Assembly: GCF_003573695.1 (NCBI RefSeq)
Contig: NC_039358.1
Location: 238,334,345 to 238,398,344, forward strand
Reading direction: 5' to 3'
Source: Papaver somniferum
Lineage: Eukaryota; Streptophyta; Magnoliopsida; Ranunculales; Papaveraceae
Length of the DNA: 64,000 nucleotides
Shown: one piece after another, positions 44,750 to 55,358 of the stretch
How the letters are laid out: every line of letters begins with the position of its first letter
Numbering within the stretch: position 1 is the first letter of the stretch
The notes under the pieces: model-generated
Databases searched by the model: none
The model's input: only the letters and a program-made list of their open reading frames with translations
What the model was told of the DNA's origin: nothing
Made by a program: the position numbers and the translations under genes

Positions 44750-45207
44750 TGTAGGAGTGAAATATCGCACATTCACTATGTATGCGAAGTAAAGGTGAGC
44801 GAAGAACATCCCACATACTAAAATTAGGATGACGTATTTAATGATGTCGGCGTAGTCACGAGCAAAGTGTGATGATCTGTGCGAAAGTGCAAAGTGTCCG
44901 AAGTTGAGCGAATGTACATGAGCGATTGTAACGCACAATGATTCCGAAAATAAAGGATCTATTAGCTGTCATCCACTATGTAGTACCCTATATAAGGGGA
45001 AGGAAACTGTGTATTGAGAGAGATCTCTAGAGTGAGTATTAGACAAGAAATTAGGAAAGAGAAAGTTAGGGGAGCAAGTAAAGTCTTTGTAATATTTTGT
45101 ATTCAATTTAAAGATCTTGATAAATAAAACGAATGATCTTCACCATGATTACTTAAAGAATTACATAATATTGAATGGATGTGGTTGTAGGATTTCCTGC
45201 AACTACA
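44750..45207 (+). repeat. 5' LTR of T2
   Basis: TGTAGGAGTGAAATATCGCAC at the start aligns with T1 TGTGGATAC...CGCAC. It has CTGTCATCCACTATGTA followed by CTATATAAGG (TATA at 44989-44995). Confidence 0.75.
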
Positions 45208-45271
45208 TTTTGGCGTTAGAAACAGCTTGGAGTGATAAATCATGTCAACGAGTTTGTAGAATCTTGAAAAA

Positions 45272-46020
45272 TTGGATCTGGAGATTCTGGAGAAGATAAG
45301 GATGAAAAGCGAAAAATCTATAGGATCTATAGGAAAAATAAAAATCATGACGATACAAGGAAAAGGTATAGGCATACAGTGTAATTTTATAATTAAAGCA
45401 CCACTTTCTGATGAGGATTTTCAAGCAGGAATCACAGGAAGAATACATAAACTGGATTATAGAAGAAAGAAGGTGACAACGGTGGAAAAAGAATCTCCTC
45501 TAAAGGAGTGGGAAAAAACAAAGATAACGTTTGCAACAGATGAAATTCCGGAAGAAAATTTGACGCGAACAGACGCTTTGGTGATTACAATACGGCTGAG
45601 CGAAGCAAAGTTAGTGAAAGGACGGAAAACTCAGAAGAATGGGCAATTAATATAACATTGGTTGATACCGGAAGTGATGTTGATATCCTATTTTATCGAG
45701 CGTCCAGAACCATGGGATACAGAGATGCGGACATGACATGTCCAGCTTATAATATACATGGATTTAATAAAACAATCACAAAACTAAAAGGAGAGATTAC
45801 AATGTGAATACTGTTGGGAGAAGTAGAAGTGAAGACAACATTGTGTGTGGTTGATATCGAATCACCATAAAACATTTTATTGGGAAGACCATGGGTGAAC
45901 GCGATAAATGCCGTAGCATCCACATTACATCGATGCATTAGATTCCCAATTCCAAGTGGAATAGGTGAAATTAGAGGAGATGTTACAAGTGCGAAGATCT
46001 GCATCAGGTAGATGTAAAAA
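45272..46020 (+). pseudogene. T2 gag-protease linker and aspartic protease
   Basis: The frame 45272-45655 includes SPLKEWEKTKITFATDEIPE, equivalent to T1 SPLKDWQKQPISFSAEEVPG. After a frame change near 45650 the protease reads LVDTGSDVDILFYRASRTMG with an intact DTG. After that come NIHGFNKTITKLKGEITM and a stop, then VDIES, a second stop and NILLGRPWVNAINAVASTLH. The active-site triad is better preserved than in T1 (DPG), but the stops and shift make it non-functional. Confidence 0.78.
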
Positions 46021-46103
46021 ATTATGAAGTACGTGCAAAGAAGCGAAAGGATCGCTGGAGAAAAACAAAGGAGTTAAGGAAAGAAGAAGAATTTCAGATA
46101 TAT

Positions 46104-46454
46104 GTGATTAGAGCGAAGGAAAGGAAAGGAATAGCAAGCGAGATACCAGAGAAGGAAGGTGAACCAATACAAGAGATTAAGGAGTCAACACCAATGGGAG
46201 AACCAAGAGAGAATTTCACTGCAGCAGAGCCAACAAAAGAAGTAAATGTTGGTACAAAAGAAAAACCAAAAACACTAAAAATAGGAACTCAGATGGATAA
46301 GGAAGAAGAAGAAAAAACAATAAGCATCTTGCACGAATATAATGATATCTTCGCGTGGAGTATGGAAGAAATACCAGGAATAGATCCATTTGTTACATTC
46401 CATAAATTGGATATCAAAAAAATGTTAGAGGCAGGGATTATAAGACCAGCAAAA
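46104..46454 (+). pseudogene. T2 RT entrance (left of nested insertion)
   Basis: Encodes YNDIFAWSMEEIPGIDPFVT and KKMLEAGIIRPAK, the conserved start of Tat-type RT (usually FAW-x-PGI). It ends exactly at the CAAAA target duplication; the frame continues at 51131 with SPEWIANIVVV. Confidence 0.8.
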
Positions 46455-48596
46455 TGATGTAGATTTTAGATAACCAAAATTAATGATTAAATGAAAACCA
46501 GTTATATCCGCAAGCGCACAGGTCAATAGTAATATAGATAGCAAATGCGGTTCGTTCCCACAAGGAGTGTGAAATACTCTACCAACTAATACCAAAAATT
46601 AAATAATCAACAAGATAATGTTTTAAGGATTTTTATAAATTCGGAACAAAATGAAATGATAAATAATTTAAAGATAAACAAAACGAGTGTGGGTTATTAG
46701 GATTTTCGGTTTTCACCAATTAATTATGCAAACTCTACTAATCTTTAAAAGTATATTCCATGCTTTTTAAAATATTGTTTCTCCGCTATAGTTGTCTTCG
46801 CTTCATGAGTAGTGATTATAAAGCATTACCTATCTATCCTTGCATACCACGTCTAGGGATTTAACTGAAGCACGCAGTATCAATTCAAAAGCATAAATAA
46901 TCTAGAAAATTACATCAACAATATAATACCAAGCCAAATGAAGAAAAACTACTAATCAATCAACTCATAATTAAGCATATAAATATAGAGTTTTCATAAC
47001 AAAATTTGGTTCTACCTAGACCCTAACATATCTTTAGCTAGCCATGGCTTTCATAAAAAACCATAAAAAGATTAAAATCAAATAGCTAAGCAAAAATGGA
47101 GAACAAAAACTCCAAAATACTTCTCCTGTTTCTCTTCCCGCTCTGTGGCCGGGCGCCCCCTGGTATATTTTGAAACAACACATAAATATAGCTCAAAAAT
47201 GAATTCACGTTTTTCTTCTTCGTCGCCACATCACCTCCCAATAGAAGTCTGCCACATGTCATGAAAATATAAATTCTTCCAATGATGTTGTGACGCGTGT
47301 CATAATATGACGAGACATTGTAAAGTATCACCGAATCTCCACTTTCCATAGTATATGAATTTCATTTAGAAAGCATGATATTTTCTTGCATGTGTTGGGT
47401 CCCACCTTAACTGTATTTGCAAAATGACGTCATTTGGCTTCAAATATTCCTTCAGATTCTTTATATAAATATAGCAAGAGAACTTATGTAAGGACAAGAT
47501 ATATTAATCTTTCCTTTTTCTTCATTTGCACGTGGTCATGGAGGTGATATTCTTCCATTCTTATGCTAACAATAATAAAGTCACTCTTGACCAATCTTAG
47601 GTGGCATTAGTGTGCTGACATCGACTCGCTTCACCATGCATTAATTGAGATTAAGAATTGTCTGCCCGTTGTGAACTCGTGAGTGCCAAGCCAGTGACAC
47701 TAGCCAACTGAATTTTAATTCTGCCCACGTCTATAGGAATCGTGTACTTAATCAACACATAAATATAGCTCACAAATGAATTCACGTTTTTCTTCTTCGT
47801 CGCCACATCACCTCCCAATAGAAGTCTGCCACATGTCATGAGAATATAAATTCACCCAATGATATTGTGTCGCGTGTCATAATATGACGAGACATTGTAA
47901 AGTATCACCGAATCTCCACTATCCATAGTATATGAATTTCATTTAGAAAGCATGATATTTTCTTGCATGTGTTGGGTCCCACCTTAACTGTATTTGCAAA
48001 ATGACGTCATTTGGCTTCAAATATTCCTTTAGATTCTTTATATAAATATAGCAAGAGAACTTATGTAAGAACAAGATATATTAATCATTCCTTTTTCTTC
48101 ATTTGCACGTGGTCATGGAGGTGATATTTTTCCATTCTTATGCTAACAATAACAAAGTCACTCTTGACAAATCTTAGGTGTCATTAGTGTGCTGAGATCG
48201 ACTCGCTTCACCATGCATTAATTGAGAATAAGAATTGTCTGCATGTTGTGAACTCGTGAGTGCCAAGCCAGTGACACTAGCCAACTGAATTTTAATTCTG
48301 CCCACGTCTATAGGAATCGTAAACTTAATCATGTACTCCTTTTTCCTTGCAAGTTCATAAGGCTCCGTTTATGTTTGGTGCCGCGCAGTGGTGCTGATAC
48401 ATACGAATACCAGGCCAGCCACATTTACCCATTTTAGTAGCAAATGTCATTTGTTGTTTATTTAACCACTTATTTCTCAGGTGATTGGATTTGTTTGTAA
48501 TTCCTGCAAAAGCCTTAAAACAATATTATTAGCCAAAATATCGAGTTCTAACTAATATAAATATGGGCATAAAATGTAGCACTTTCGTGCTTATCA
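46455..48596 (-). repeat. 3' LTR with an internal 577-bp tandem duplication
   Basis: 47176-47752 and 47753-48329 are near-identical tandem units starting CAACACATAAATATAGC. The other LTR has only the first ~120 bp of one unit. Confidence 0.85.
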
Positions 48597-48639
48597 ACAC
48601 CCCCACACTTATATTTTGCTAGTCCTCGAGCAAAACAAA

Positions 48640-49000
48640 GAATTGACCCGCTACACAGCTGGTCATATCATTTTTTTTTGTTTTCTTTTAGACACGCTAC
48701 ACAGCTGGTCAAATAATAAGATAAAGAGAGAGAGACCCGCTACACAGTTGATCATAGAAAATACCATACAAAAGACCCGCTACACAGCTGGTCATGACCC
48801 TAAAAACCATAACGATAATAATATATATTTTTTTAAGACCCTCTACACAGCTGATCATTTTTTTAGACCCGCTACACAGCTGGTCGTAAATTTTTATTTT
48901 TATTTATTTATTTATTTTTAAATCCTAACCAAAGTGCTACTAAGACCCGCTACACAGCTGATCATTTATTTTTAGACCCGCTACACAGCTGGTCGTAATT
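48640..49000 (-). repeat. Eight-copy GACCCGCTACACAGCTGGTC array
   Basis: Copies begin near 48644, 48691, 48735, 48775, 48837, 48866, 48944 and 48976, separated by variable T-rich or A-rich spacers. Each contains the palindrome CAGCTG or a one-base variant. Confidence 0.85.
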
Positions 49001-49229
49001 TTTTTTTTATTTTTTTAAATCCTAACCAAAGTGCCACTCCCCCACACTTAAATATTACATTGTCCTCAATGTAATTGAGTCATCCAACGTAGAAATCAAG
49101 GTGGGAAATTATAAATTGCCAAAAAAATAAACAAATAAAAATAAAAGATAGAGAAAATGGAACAAATCTGATGGGTTGACTCCCACGAAGCGAAATGTAT
49201 TTTTTCCCTTCTTTCAATAGCACATAATC

Positions 49230-49905
49230 TCAAACAAAATGAGGTTGATACCCCAAAGTAAGCTGCCAATCATATATATAGAGTCTGAAAAGTTGGGGAT
49301 CAACCCAACCAATCCGGTCAGCTGAAAATATGCACCTGCAAAAACTATAATCATCCAAAGATATATGTGAATCCATTCCCCATAAATAACAATCCTTAGT
49401 AATCAATCCATGCATTGTCAGGATATGTAAATCATTCACACAAAGAGGTATAAATTTTTTAATAACTTCTAGTTGAGGTGCACGCCCTAAATCAGGTTCT
49501 AAATCAGCGGAAATAACTTTTATGGCTGCTATTGGTTCCAGTTGAGCAAAATAGGGCACACGAACATATGTTGGCTCAAATGGAGCAATAATATCATGAC
49601 TCATAGACCCGTTATCATCTAAGACGGTTTCATTATTAATATCATCAAGACAAAAAAATTCTGAACTTAATGGCTTAAAGGTCATGGTCGAAACTTTTTC
49701 GACTGATGGAATTAGTCGAGACTGGAACAAAATTAGAGGTTATAGTTTGGATTTCCATTTATTAGTGTCTAACAGCGGTGTGGAGTCTAACAAGGCATTG
49801 ACTTCACAAATAACACTATCGTCATCAAAATCATACCCAAAATGAGCTAAGAAAACCTCTAATGGATCTCCCAAGTGGCTCTTGCAAATATCTTGCGAGT
49901 GCATA
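49230..49905 (-). pseudogene. Interior coding remnant, probably Athila-type polyprotein or extra ORF
   Basis: The frame 49230-49730 encodes 166 residues (FKPLSSEFFCLDDINNETVL; DRIGWVDPQLFRLYIYDWQL). Upstream, after a stop, the minus strand also encodes SHLGDPLEVFLAHFGYDFDD and VICEVNALLDSTPLLDTNKW. The phrase ICEVNALLDS is familiar from Athila-type polyproteins, between gag-protease and RT, but from memory only. No catalytic motif is visible, and the product is unassigned. Confidence 0.45.
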
Positions 49906-50083
49906 CTTTCTTTTCGCCCTCACTTCAGACTAAAGTACCTAAAAAAAAAATCAAACAAACTGCGTAAAAAGAACTAAAAGAACAATAAAAATAAATTATT
50001 TACAAAAATTAAAAATAAGCTAAATACAATGATATCAACTAGCGAGTATTTTGCTACCACTCCCCGGCAGCGGCGCCAAAACT

Positions 50084-51130
50084 TGATGTAGATTTTAGAT
50101 AACCAAAATTAATGATTAAATGAAACCCAGTTATATCCGCAAGCGCACAGGTCAATAGTAATATAGATAGCAAATGTGGTTCGTTCCCACAGGGAGTGTG
50201 AAATACTCTACCAACTAATACCAAAAATTAAATAATCAACAAGATAATGTCTTAAGGATTTTTAGAAATTCAAAACAAAATGAAATGATAAATAAATTAA
50301 AGATAAACAAAACGAGTGTGGGTTATTAGGATTTTCGGTTTCCACCAATTAATTATGCAAACTCTACTAATCTTTAAAAGTATATTCCATGCTTTTTCAA
50401 ATATTGTTTCTCCGTTATAGTTTTCTTTGCTTCATGAGTAGTGATTCTAAAGCATTACCTATCTATCCTTGCATACCACGTCTAGGGATTTAACCGAAGC
50501 ACGCAGTATCAATTCAAAAGCATAAATAATCTAGAAAATCACATCAACAATAGAATACCAAGCCAAATGAAGAAAAACTACTAATCAATCAACTAATTAT
50601 TAAGAATATAAATATAGAGTTTTCATAATAAAATTGGGTTCTACCTAGACCCTAACATAGCTTTAGCTAGCCATGGCTTTCACAAAAAACCATAAAAAGA
50701 TTAAAATCAAATAGCTAAGCAAAAATGGAGAAGAAAAACTCCAAAATCCTCCTCCTGTTTCTCTTCCCGCTTTATGGCCGGGCGCCCCCCTGGTATATTT
50801 TGAAACAACACATAAATAGAGCTCACAAATGAATTCACGTTTTTCTTCTTCGTCCCCACATCACCTCCCAATAGAAGTCTGCCACATGTCATGAGGCTTC
50901 GTTTGTGTTTGGTGCCGCGAAGTGGTGCTGATACATAGGAATACCAAGCCAGCCACATTTTCCCATTTTAGTCGCAAATGTCATTTGTTGTTTATTTAAC
51001 CACTTATTTCTCAGGTGATTGGATTTGTTTGTAATTCCTGCAAAAGCCTTAAAATAATATTATTAGCCAAAATATCGAGTCCTAACTAATATAAATATGG
51101 GCATAAAATGTAGCACTTTCGTGCTTATCA
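50084..51130 (-). repeat. 5' LTR, short form
   Basis: Matches the outer parts of 46455-48596. A 1.1 kb stretch is missing between CATGTCATGA and GGCTTCGTTTGTG (about 50892). Confidence 0.85.
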
Positions 51131-51457
51131 CAAAATCTCCAGAATGGATAGCAAACATTGTGGTGGTGCCAAAGAAAAACAAGGGGATAAGAATTTGCAT
51201 AGACTTCAGTGATTTAAATAAAGCATGTCCGAAAGACAATTATCCTTTACCAGATATTCCACAAATGGTAGAATAGGCTTCAGGAAATGGTAGAATCTCA
51301 TTGTTAGATGGGTATAAAGGTTATAATCAAATTCCTTTGGCTGAAGAAGATCAAGAACATACCTCTTTTTCGCACCCCGAGGATTATACTGCTATACGAA
51401 AATGCCATTTGGATTGAAGAATGCAGGTACGACGTATCAGCGAATGGTAGAAAAGTT
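51131..51457 (+). pseudogene. T2 RT (right of nested insertion)
   Basis: Encodes SPEWIANIVVVPKKNKGIRI, CIDFSDLNKACPKDNYPLPD and [20 protein letters not shown]. After a 1-base shift near 51378, [20 protein letters not shown] follows. This is the RT fingers and palm; it stops before the catalytic DD box, where T3 begins. There is also a stop after PQMVE. Confidence 0.85.
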
Positions 51458-51929
51458 TGTAGGATCAGAATCTCGCAACGACAATATTTCAGCGAAATTA
51501 TCAACAACAAAATACAACAGCGTCGCAGAACAATTTCAGGAAGAATATAATAAATGACGTCAGCTAAGATCACGAAAAAGATGTGATAGTCCTGCGAAAA
51601 TTAGAGAGCTTGCGAAATTAACATTTGTAAGGTTGCGAGAATGTCGCAGATTATACCCGAAAATAAATGACAGATTAGCTGTCATCCACTATGTATTTCC
51701 CTATAAATAGTCGTTCAAGTTGTAAAGAAAAGGGAGAGATCTTTTTTGAGTAAAAAACAAGTAAATAGGAGAGAGAAAGTCTAGAGAAGAGGTGATTCTT
51801 GATTTCTTTATCTTTTCTTGTAAGAAAATTCAAAGATTGATCAATAAAATTAAGAGTGTAAACCTAAAAATGAGTTGATTAATAATGAAATCATATGAGG
51901 GGTGTAATGTAGGATCTCCTGCAACTACA
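51458..51929 (+). repeat. 5' LTR of T3
   Basis: Contains AGCTGTCATCCACTATGTA then CTATAAATAG (TATAAATA at 51702-51709), the same promoter block as in T1 and T2. Confidence 0.7.
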
Positions 51930-52146
51930 TAATGACGCTAGAAACAGGGAATGATTGAAGATTATTCTAGAAAAAGCTGAAAATTAATATTGATATTTGT
52001 GAAAATTTAGAGTGATTGATTAAGAATTTTCCACAATTTCTTGCAATATTGTTAACATTGAAGAAATGGCTTGAAGAATAAATACATCCGAACAACCGAC
52101 TACTGTTAGAAGAAGCAAGAGAATTGCTGGGAGATAAAGAAGTGAA

Positions 52147-53205
52147 ATGGGAGAATCTACTAGAATGAGAAGTAATAGAGAAAATCAAATTCACCCACTA
52201 ATTCAACAAACACTAGTTCAAGGGAGGAATACAGATTATGATAGGGTGAGTATACACACTTGGCAATCAAATTCGGCAGAAGAAGTAGAAGAAGAGCAAC
52301 AAAACAGAAATTATAGACAGGAAGAGAGAAATCAAGAAGCATATGAAGGAATACTTCATGGAGATGAGGAAATTGGAACATTAGAAACGTTGAGACGAAG
52401 AATACATGAAAAAAGAAGAGCTGAGGCAGAAGAACGTGCAAATCTAACAAGGCAAAATCACGAATTAAGGATGGAGAATGTAAGACTACAGAATAAAAGA
52501 TCGAGAAGTATGACAAAATCATATTCAACATCCACTAGAAGAGAAATGCGGCGAAACTCACCCACAATCAATGCTGGAAATAATATTCAAGAAGAAATAT
52601 CAAATCCTAATGAAGAATATCGCGAAAATAGAGAAAGAGCTGATGATCGTTACGTTCCACAAAATGAAACTTTTGATGATGGGAAAAATGGTGGAAATCA
52701 AGAGAACGGACAACGTCAGGGACGAAATGACCAAGATGGCGAAGGAAATCGGGAGGAATGAAGAAGAATTTTACATGAAAGAGAAAATCAAAGAAATCAA
52801 CAGACAATTGAAGAAGAAATTGAAAGACATTATGATGAACAAGCACGTTTAATCTGCGGACGTGAAAGATTGAGAGCGGAAATGGAAGAACAAGAGATTC
52901 AGGAGACAATTCGCCAGAAAAATCACGAAAATCGAGGAAGAAGGCGTACACAAAACCGGAATAACGGTAATCTCAATGAGGAGTATGATAGAGTACAGAG
53001 GATGGCTGAAAGACAGCGAATGGAATTGATAAGAAATGAACAAAATCATGGAGGGGAAAACGAAAGGCATCATCATATGCGAATTCAAGATAGAGATGAG
53101 GAAGAGAATCGCAGAAGAAGACGAGATGAGGATAATGAAGAAGAAATGCAAAATTTCGCGAGAGAAGATATATATGAACGCAGAAGAAGAGAGGCGAAAT
53201 TATAA
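52147..53205 (+). pseudogene. T3 gag N-terminal region, highly charged
   Basis: Starts MGESTRMRSNRENQIHPLIQ. The first 204 codons are Arg/Glu/Asn-rich with coiled-coil character (LETLRRRIHEKRRAEAEERA; NHELRMENVRLQNKRSR). A stop at about 52760 is followed in other frames by more of the same composition (EENRRRRRDEDNEEEMQNFA) to 53205. In T1 the equivalent part is shorter and also broken. Likely an RNA-binding or particle-assembly extension of gag; several stops make it inactive. Confidence 0.65.
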
Positions 53206-53211
53206 AGACCA

Positions 53212-54343
53212 ATGGATCAAGATTCAAGTGTAAATAAACAAATCTTGAAAGAATTAGAAGAAATGATAGGAATGCCAAATAATAGAGGAGAAGTAGGAAG
53301 AAGACAATTGGATGAAGCAATAGAAGAAGCTGTGAAAACTCCATTTACAAGGGAAGTAAAATTAGGAGGAAAACCACCGAAATGCAATTTGCCCGCAGTA
53401 ACCAACATTTTTGATGGAACAACTTGTGCAATTCAATATATTAAAGCCTATGTGAGGTGCATGTTACAATGGGAAAATCATGATGCCGTATTGTGCAAAT
53501 ATTTCGCATCCATCTTAACAGGAGAGGCGTTAAAATGGTGTGAAGGTCTACCAAAGAACACAATAACATCCTTTAATCATTTACAGACTACATTCTTGGG
53601 GGCATATATAAGTAATAATTCCTCGCGACCTGGTATAAAAGATGTGTTTGGATTAAAACAAAGGATTGCAAAAGTTTGAAGCACATGACTAAAAGATGGA
53701 GAACTATGTTTAGCGAAATGGATGGCCGTGTAGATGAGAGATATCTTATATTATCATTTATCAATCCTATGTTTGCAACAAACCTATTGTATGTCCAAAT
53801 TTTCAGAGTCAAGAATACGATCACAATGACTGAATTGCGAGAACTTCAAGAAGAATACATTGCTCTAGAGGAAAGGCAAAATGAAACGGAATCATATCCA
53901 GTTGCGAACACCAGCTCACAAACAACGAATGCAAGCTTATTACCCAAGCTAATAAACACAGTAGCGAATACTTCGCAAGTACAACAAGAGAAGATGACGA
54001 GTAACAATCAACAGAAACTGGTGGCTATGGGAAGCCGAGATTAAGAAGAGTATGAAAGAGAAAGAAATTTCTACAATCGTGGTGGAAATAACAAGATTCA
54101 AAGACTCGATCAACCACAAGAAACTTATGGAGGTCAAAGACAAAACTATAATAGAGGACAAGGAGGTCACAAGGTAGTATGGGAAGAAATCAAGATGGCA
54201 CCTCTAAATGCAAGTGTGGAGAAGATATGGGAAGCTATAATCTTGATGGAAAATATACCAACACCATGGAACATGGGAACGGAACCACCTCCAAACCACA
54301 GAAGCCATGAGTTTTGTTCTTATCATCGTTTTCATGGACATAC
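53212..54343 (+). pseudogene. T3 gag core and knuckle
   Basis: Encodes PPKCNLPAVTNIFDGTTCAI, LTGEALKWCEGLPKNTITSF and FLGAYISNN. A 1-base break follows near 53678; the next frame has MTKRWRTMFSEMDGRVDERY, FATNLLYVQIFRVKNTITM and LVAMGSRD, then a stop and EEYERERNFYNRGGNNKIQR. The final frame gives WEEIKMAPLNASVEKIWEAI and SYHRFHGHTT. It parallels T1 gag throughout, about 60% by eye in the core. Confidence 0.8.
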
Positions 54344-55250
54344 CACTAGTACAAATCTTCACATTGGCCACACTTAATCACCGTGTCTATAGGCTTTTGG
54401 TCATGGATTTTTTTCACTCCAAAAATGTGGCATCAGGTGCCGTGACAAAGAGGTATATTTATGGCTACATAAACCTTGAGTGGCTATAAGATATGATTTA
54501 CCATGGCCATAACTCTAAAACCGTGTCTATATGGTGGTCATTATTTTTTTTTGTGGTTAAGCATTTTCACTATCACCATGGCCATAGGATCCTTATAGAC
54601 ACGATTTGATTATATGTGACTAAAGTTTAACTTAAAGTCACGTGAATTTTATTTTTTTCGTGGCCTTTGTCATCAATTGGACACACAAAATCCATTTTAT
54701 CATGGCCAATTCATGAGCTGCAGTTACCTTAAAGCCACACTAATTTTTCTTAACTATGGCCATATCTATCATTTGGACACAACGAAAATAATTTAGCATG
54801 GCCAATACATGACTTGTAGTCACGTTTAACCTATAGTGCCATGGACATCTATATTTTTGGACACGTGATAAACATTTTACATGGCCAATTAATAAGTTAT
54901 GGCTACTAACTAATTTGTAGCACCGTGGCTAAAAAATTTCTAGAGACACATCATGTGTTTTCAATGTAGCTATTATTCATCTTTTGGATACAGAGGATAC
55001 CACAAACCATGGCGAAAACCTTTATTAAATGACACAAAACGTATTCAACGTGGTAAGTATTAGCTTTTAGCCACTCGAAAATTGCAATTTTTATAGCTCA
55101 ATTTATTCTTTGGCCATGGTTTAAGATCTAATTGGTGGCCGTATTTTATTTTCAACCACGTGAATGCAATAATTTATCATGTGTAGCAAAACTCACCTTA
55201 ATAACCATCCATAAAAATTAATCACACTATAATTAGAATTGAACCAAAAT
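54344..55250. mobile_element. CACTA-type DNA transposon terminus and subterminal repeats
   Basis: CACTAGTACAAATCTTC starts exactly where T3 gag is interrupted. The next 850 bp is a field of short repeats in both orientations: CCATGGCCATA, CGTGTCTATA, TGGACACA and ACCATGGC, as in CACTA subterminal regions that bind transposase. The other terminus (a TACTAGTG end) was not found in the window, so the element's size is unknown. Confidence 0.65.
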
Positions 55251-55358
55251 AATTTTTATTAATCATATGATAAACGTCTCCATATCTGATCAATTGTGCA
55301 ATAACCTTAAGAATAACAAAATTTCAAAGGGAGATTTACAAGTTTAAACATCCAAATT

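Larger units (their letters stand above)
46455..51130 (-). mobile_element. Athila-like LTR element with unequal LTRs, nested in T2 RT
   Basis: Perfect 5-bp target duplication CAAAA at 46450-46454 and 51131-51135. The minus-strand order is 5' LTR 50084-51130 (1047 bp), primer site TTTTGGCGCCGCTGCCGGGG just inside it, a 1.5 kb interior, a purine tract (AAGTGTGGGGGTGT) and 3' LTR 46455-48596 (2142 bp). LTR ends are TGATAAGCACG and CTACATCA. No RT or integrase remains. The primer-site wording and purine tract resemble Athila-type gypsy elements. Confidence 0.85.
44750..51457 (+). mobile_element. T2: Tat-type gypsy element, gag deleted, RT split by a nested insertion
   Basis: Begins with an LTR at 44750-45207 that aligns with T1's LTR start (CGCAC 21 bp in) and ends AACTACA. 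The primer site reads TTTTGGCGTTAGAAACAGC. Directly after the leader the coding sequence is the gag-protease linker, so gag is missing. Protease and RT entrance follow to 46454. The same RT resumes at 51131 after the Athila-like insertion, then is cut by the LTR of T3 at 51458. Its 3' end is not seen. Confidence 0.8.
51458..54343 (+). mobile_element. T3: Tat-type gypsy element, 5' portion only
   Basis: The LTR 51458-51929 begins TGTAGGATCAG and ends ACTACA; the primer site contains GACGCTAGAAACAGG. The gag follows to the zinc-knuckle motif YHRFHGHTT, where a CACTA terminus begins at 54344. No protease or RT is present on this side. T3 lies inside T2's RT, so it is younger than T2. Confidence 0.75.

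Noticed and set aside
52160..53344. Long minus-strand Phe/Leu/Ser-rich frames
   Set aside because: Complement of the purine-rich T3 gag; composition explains the openness.
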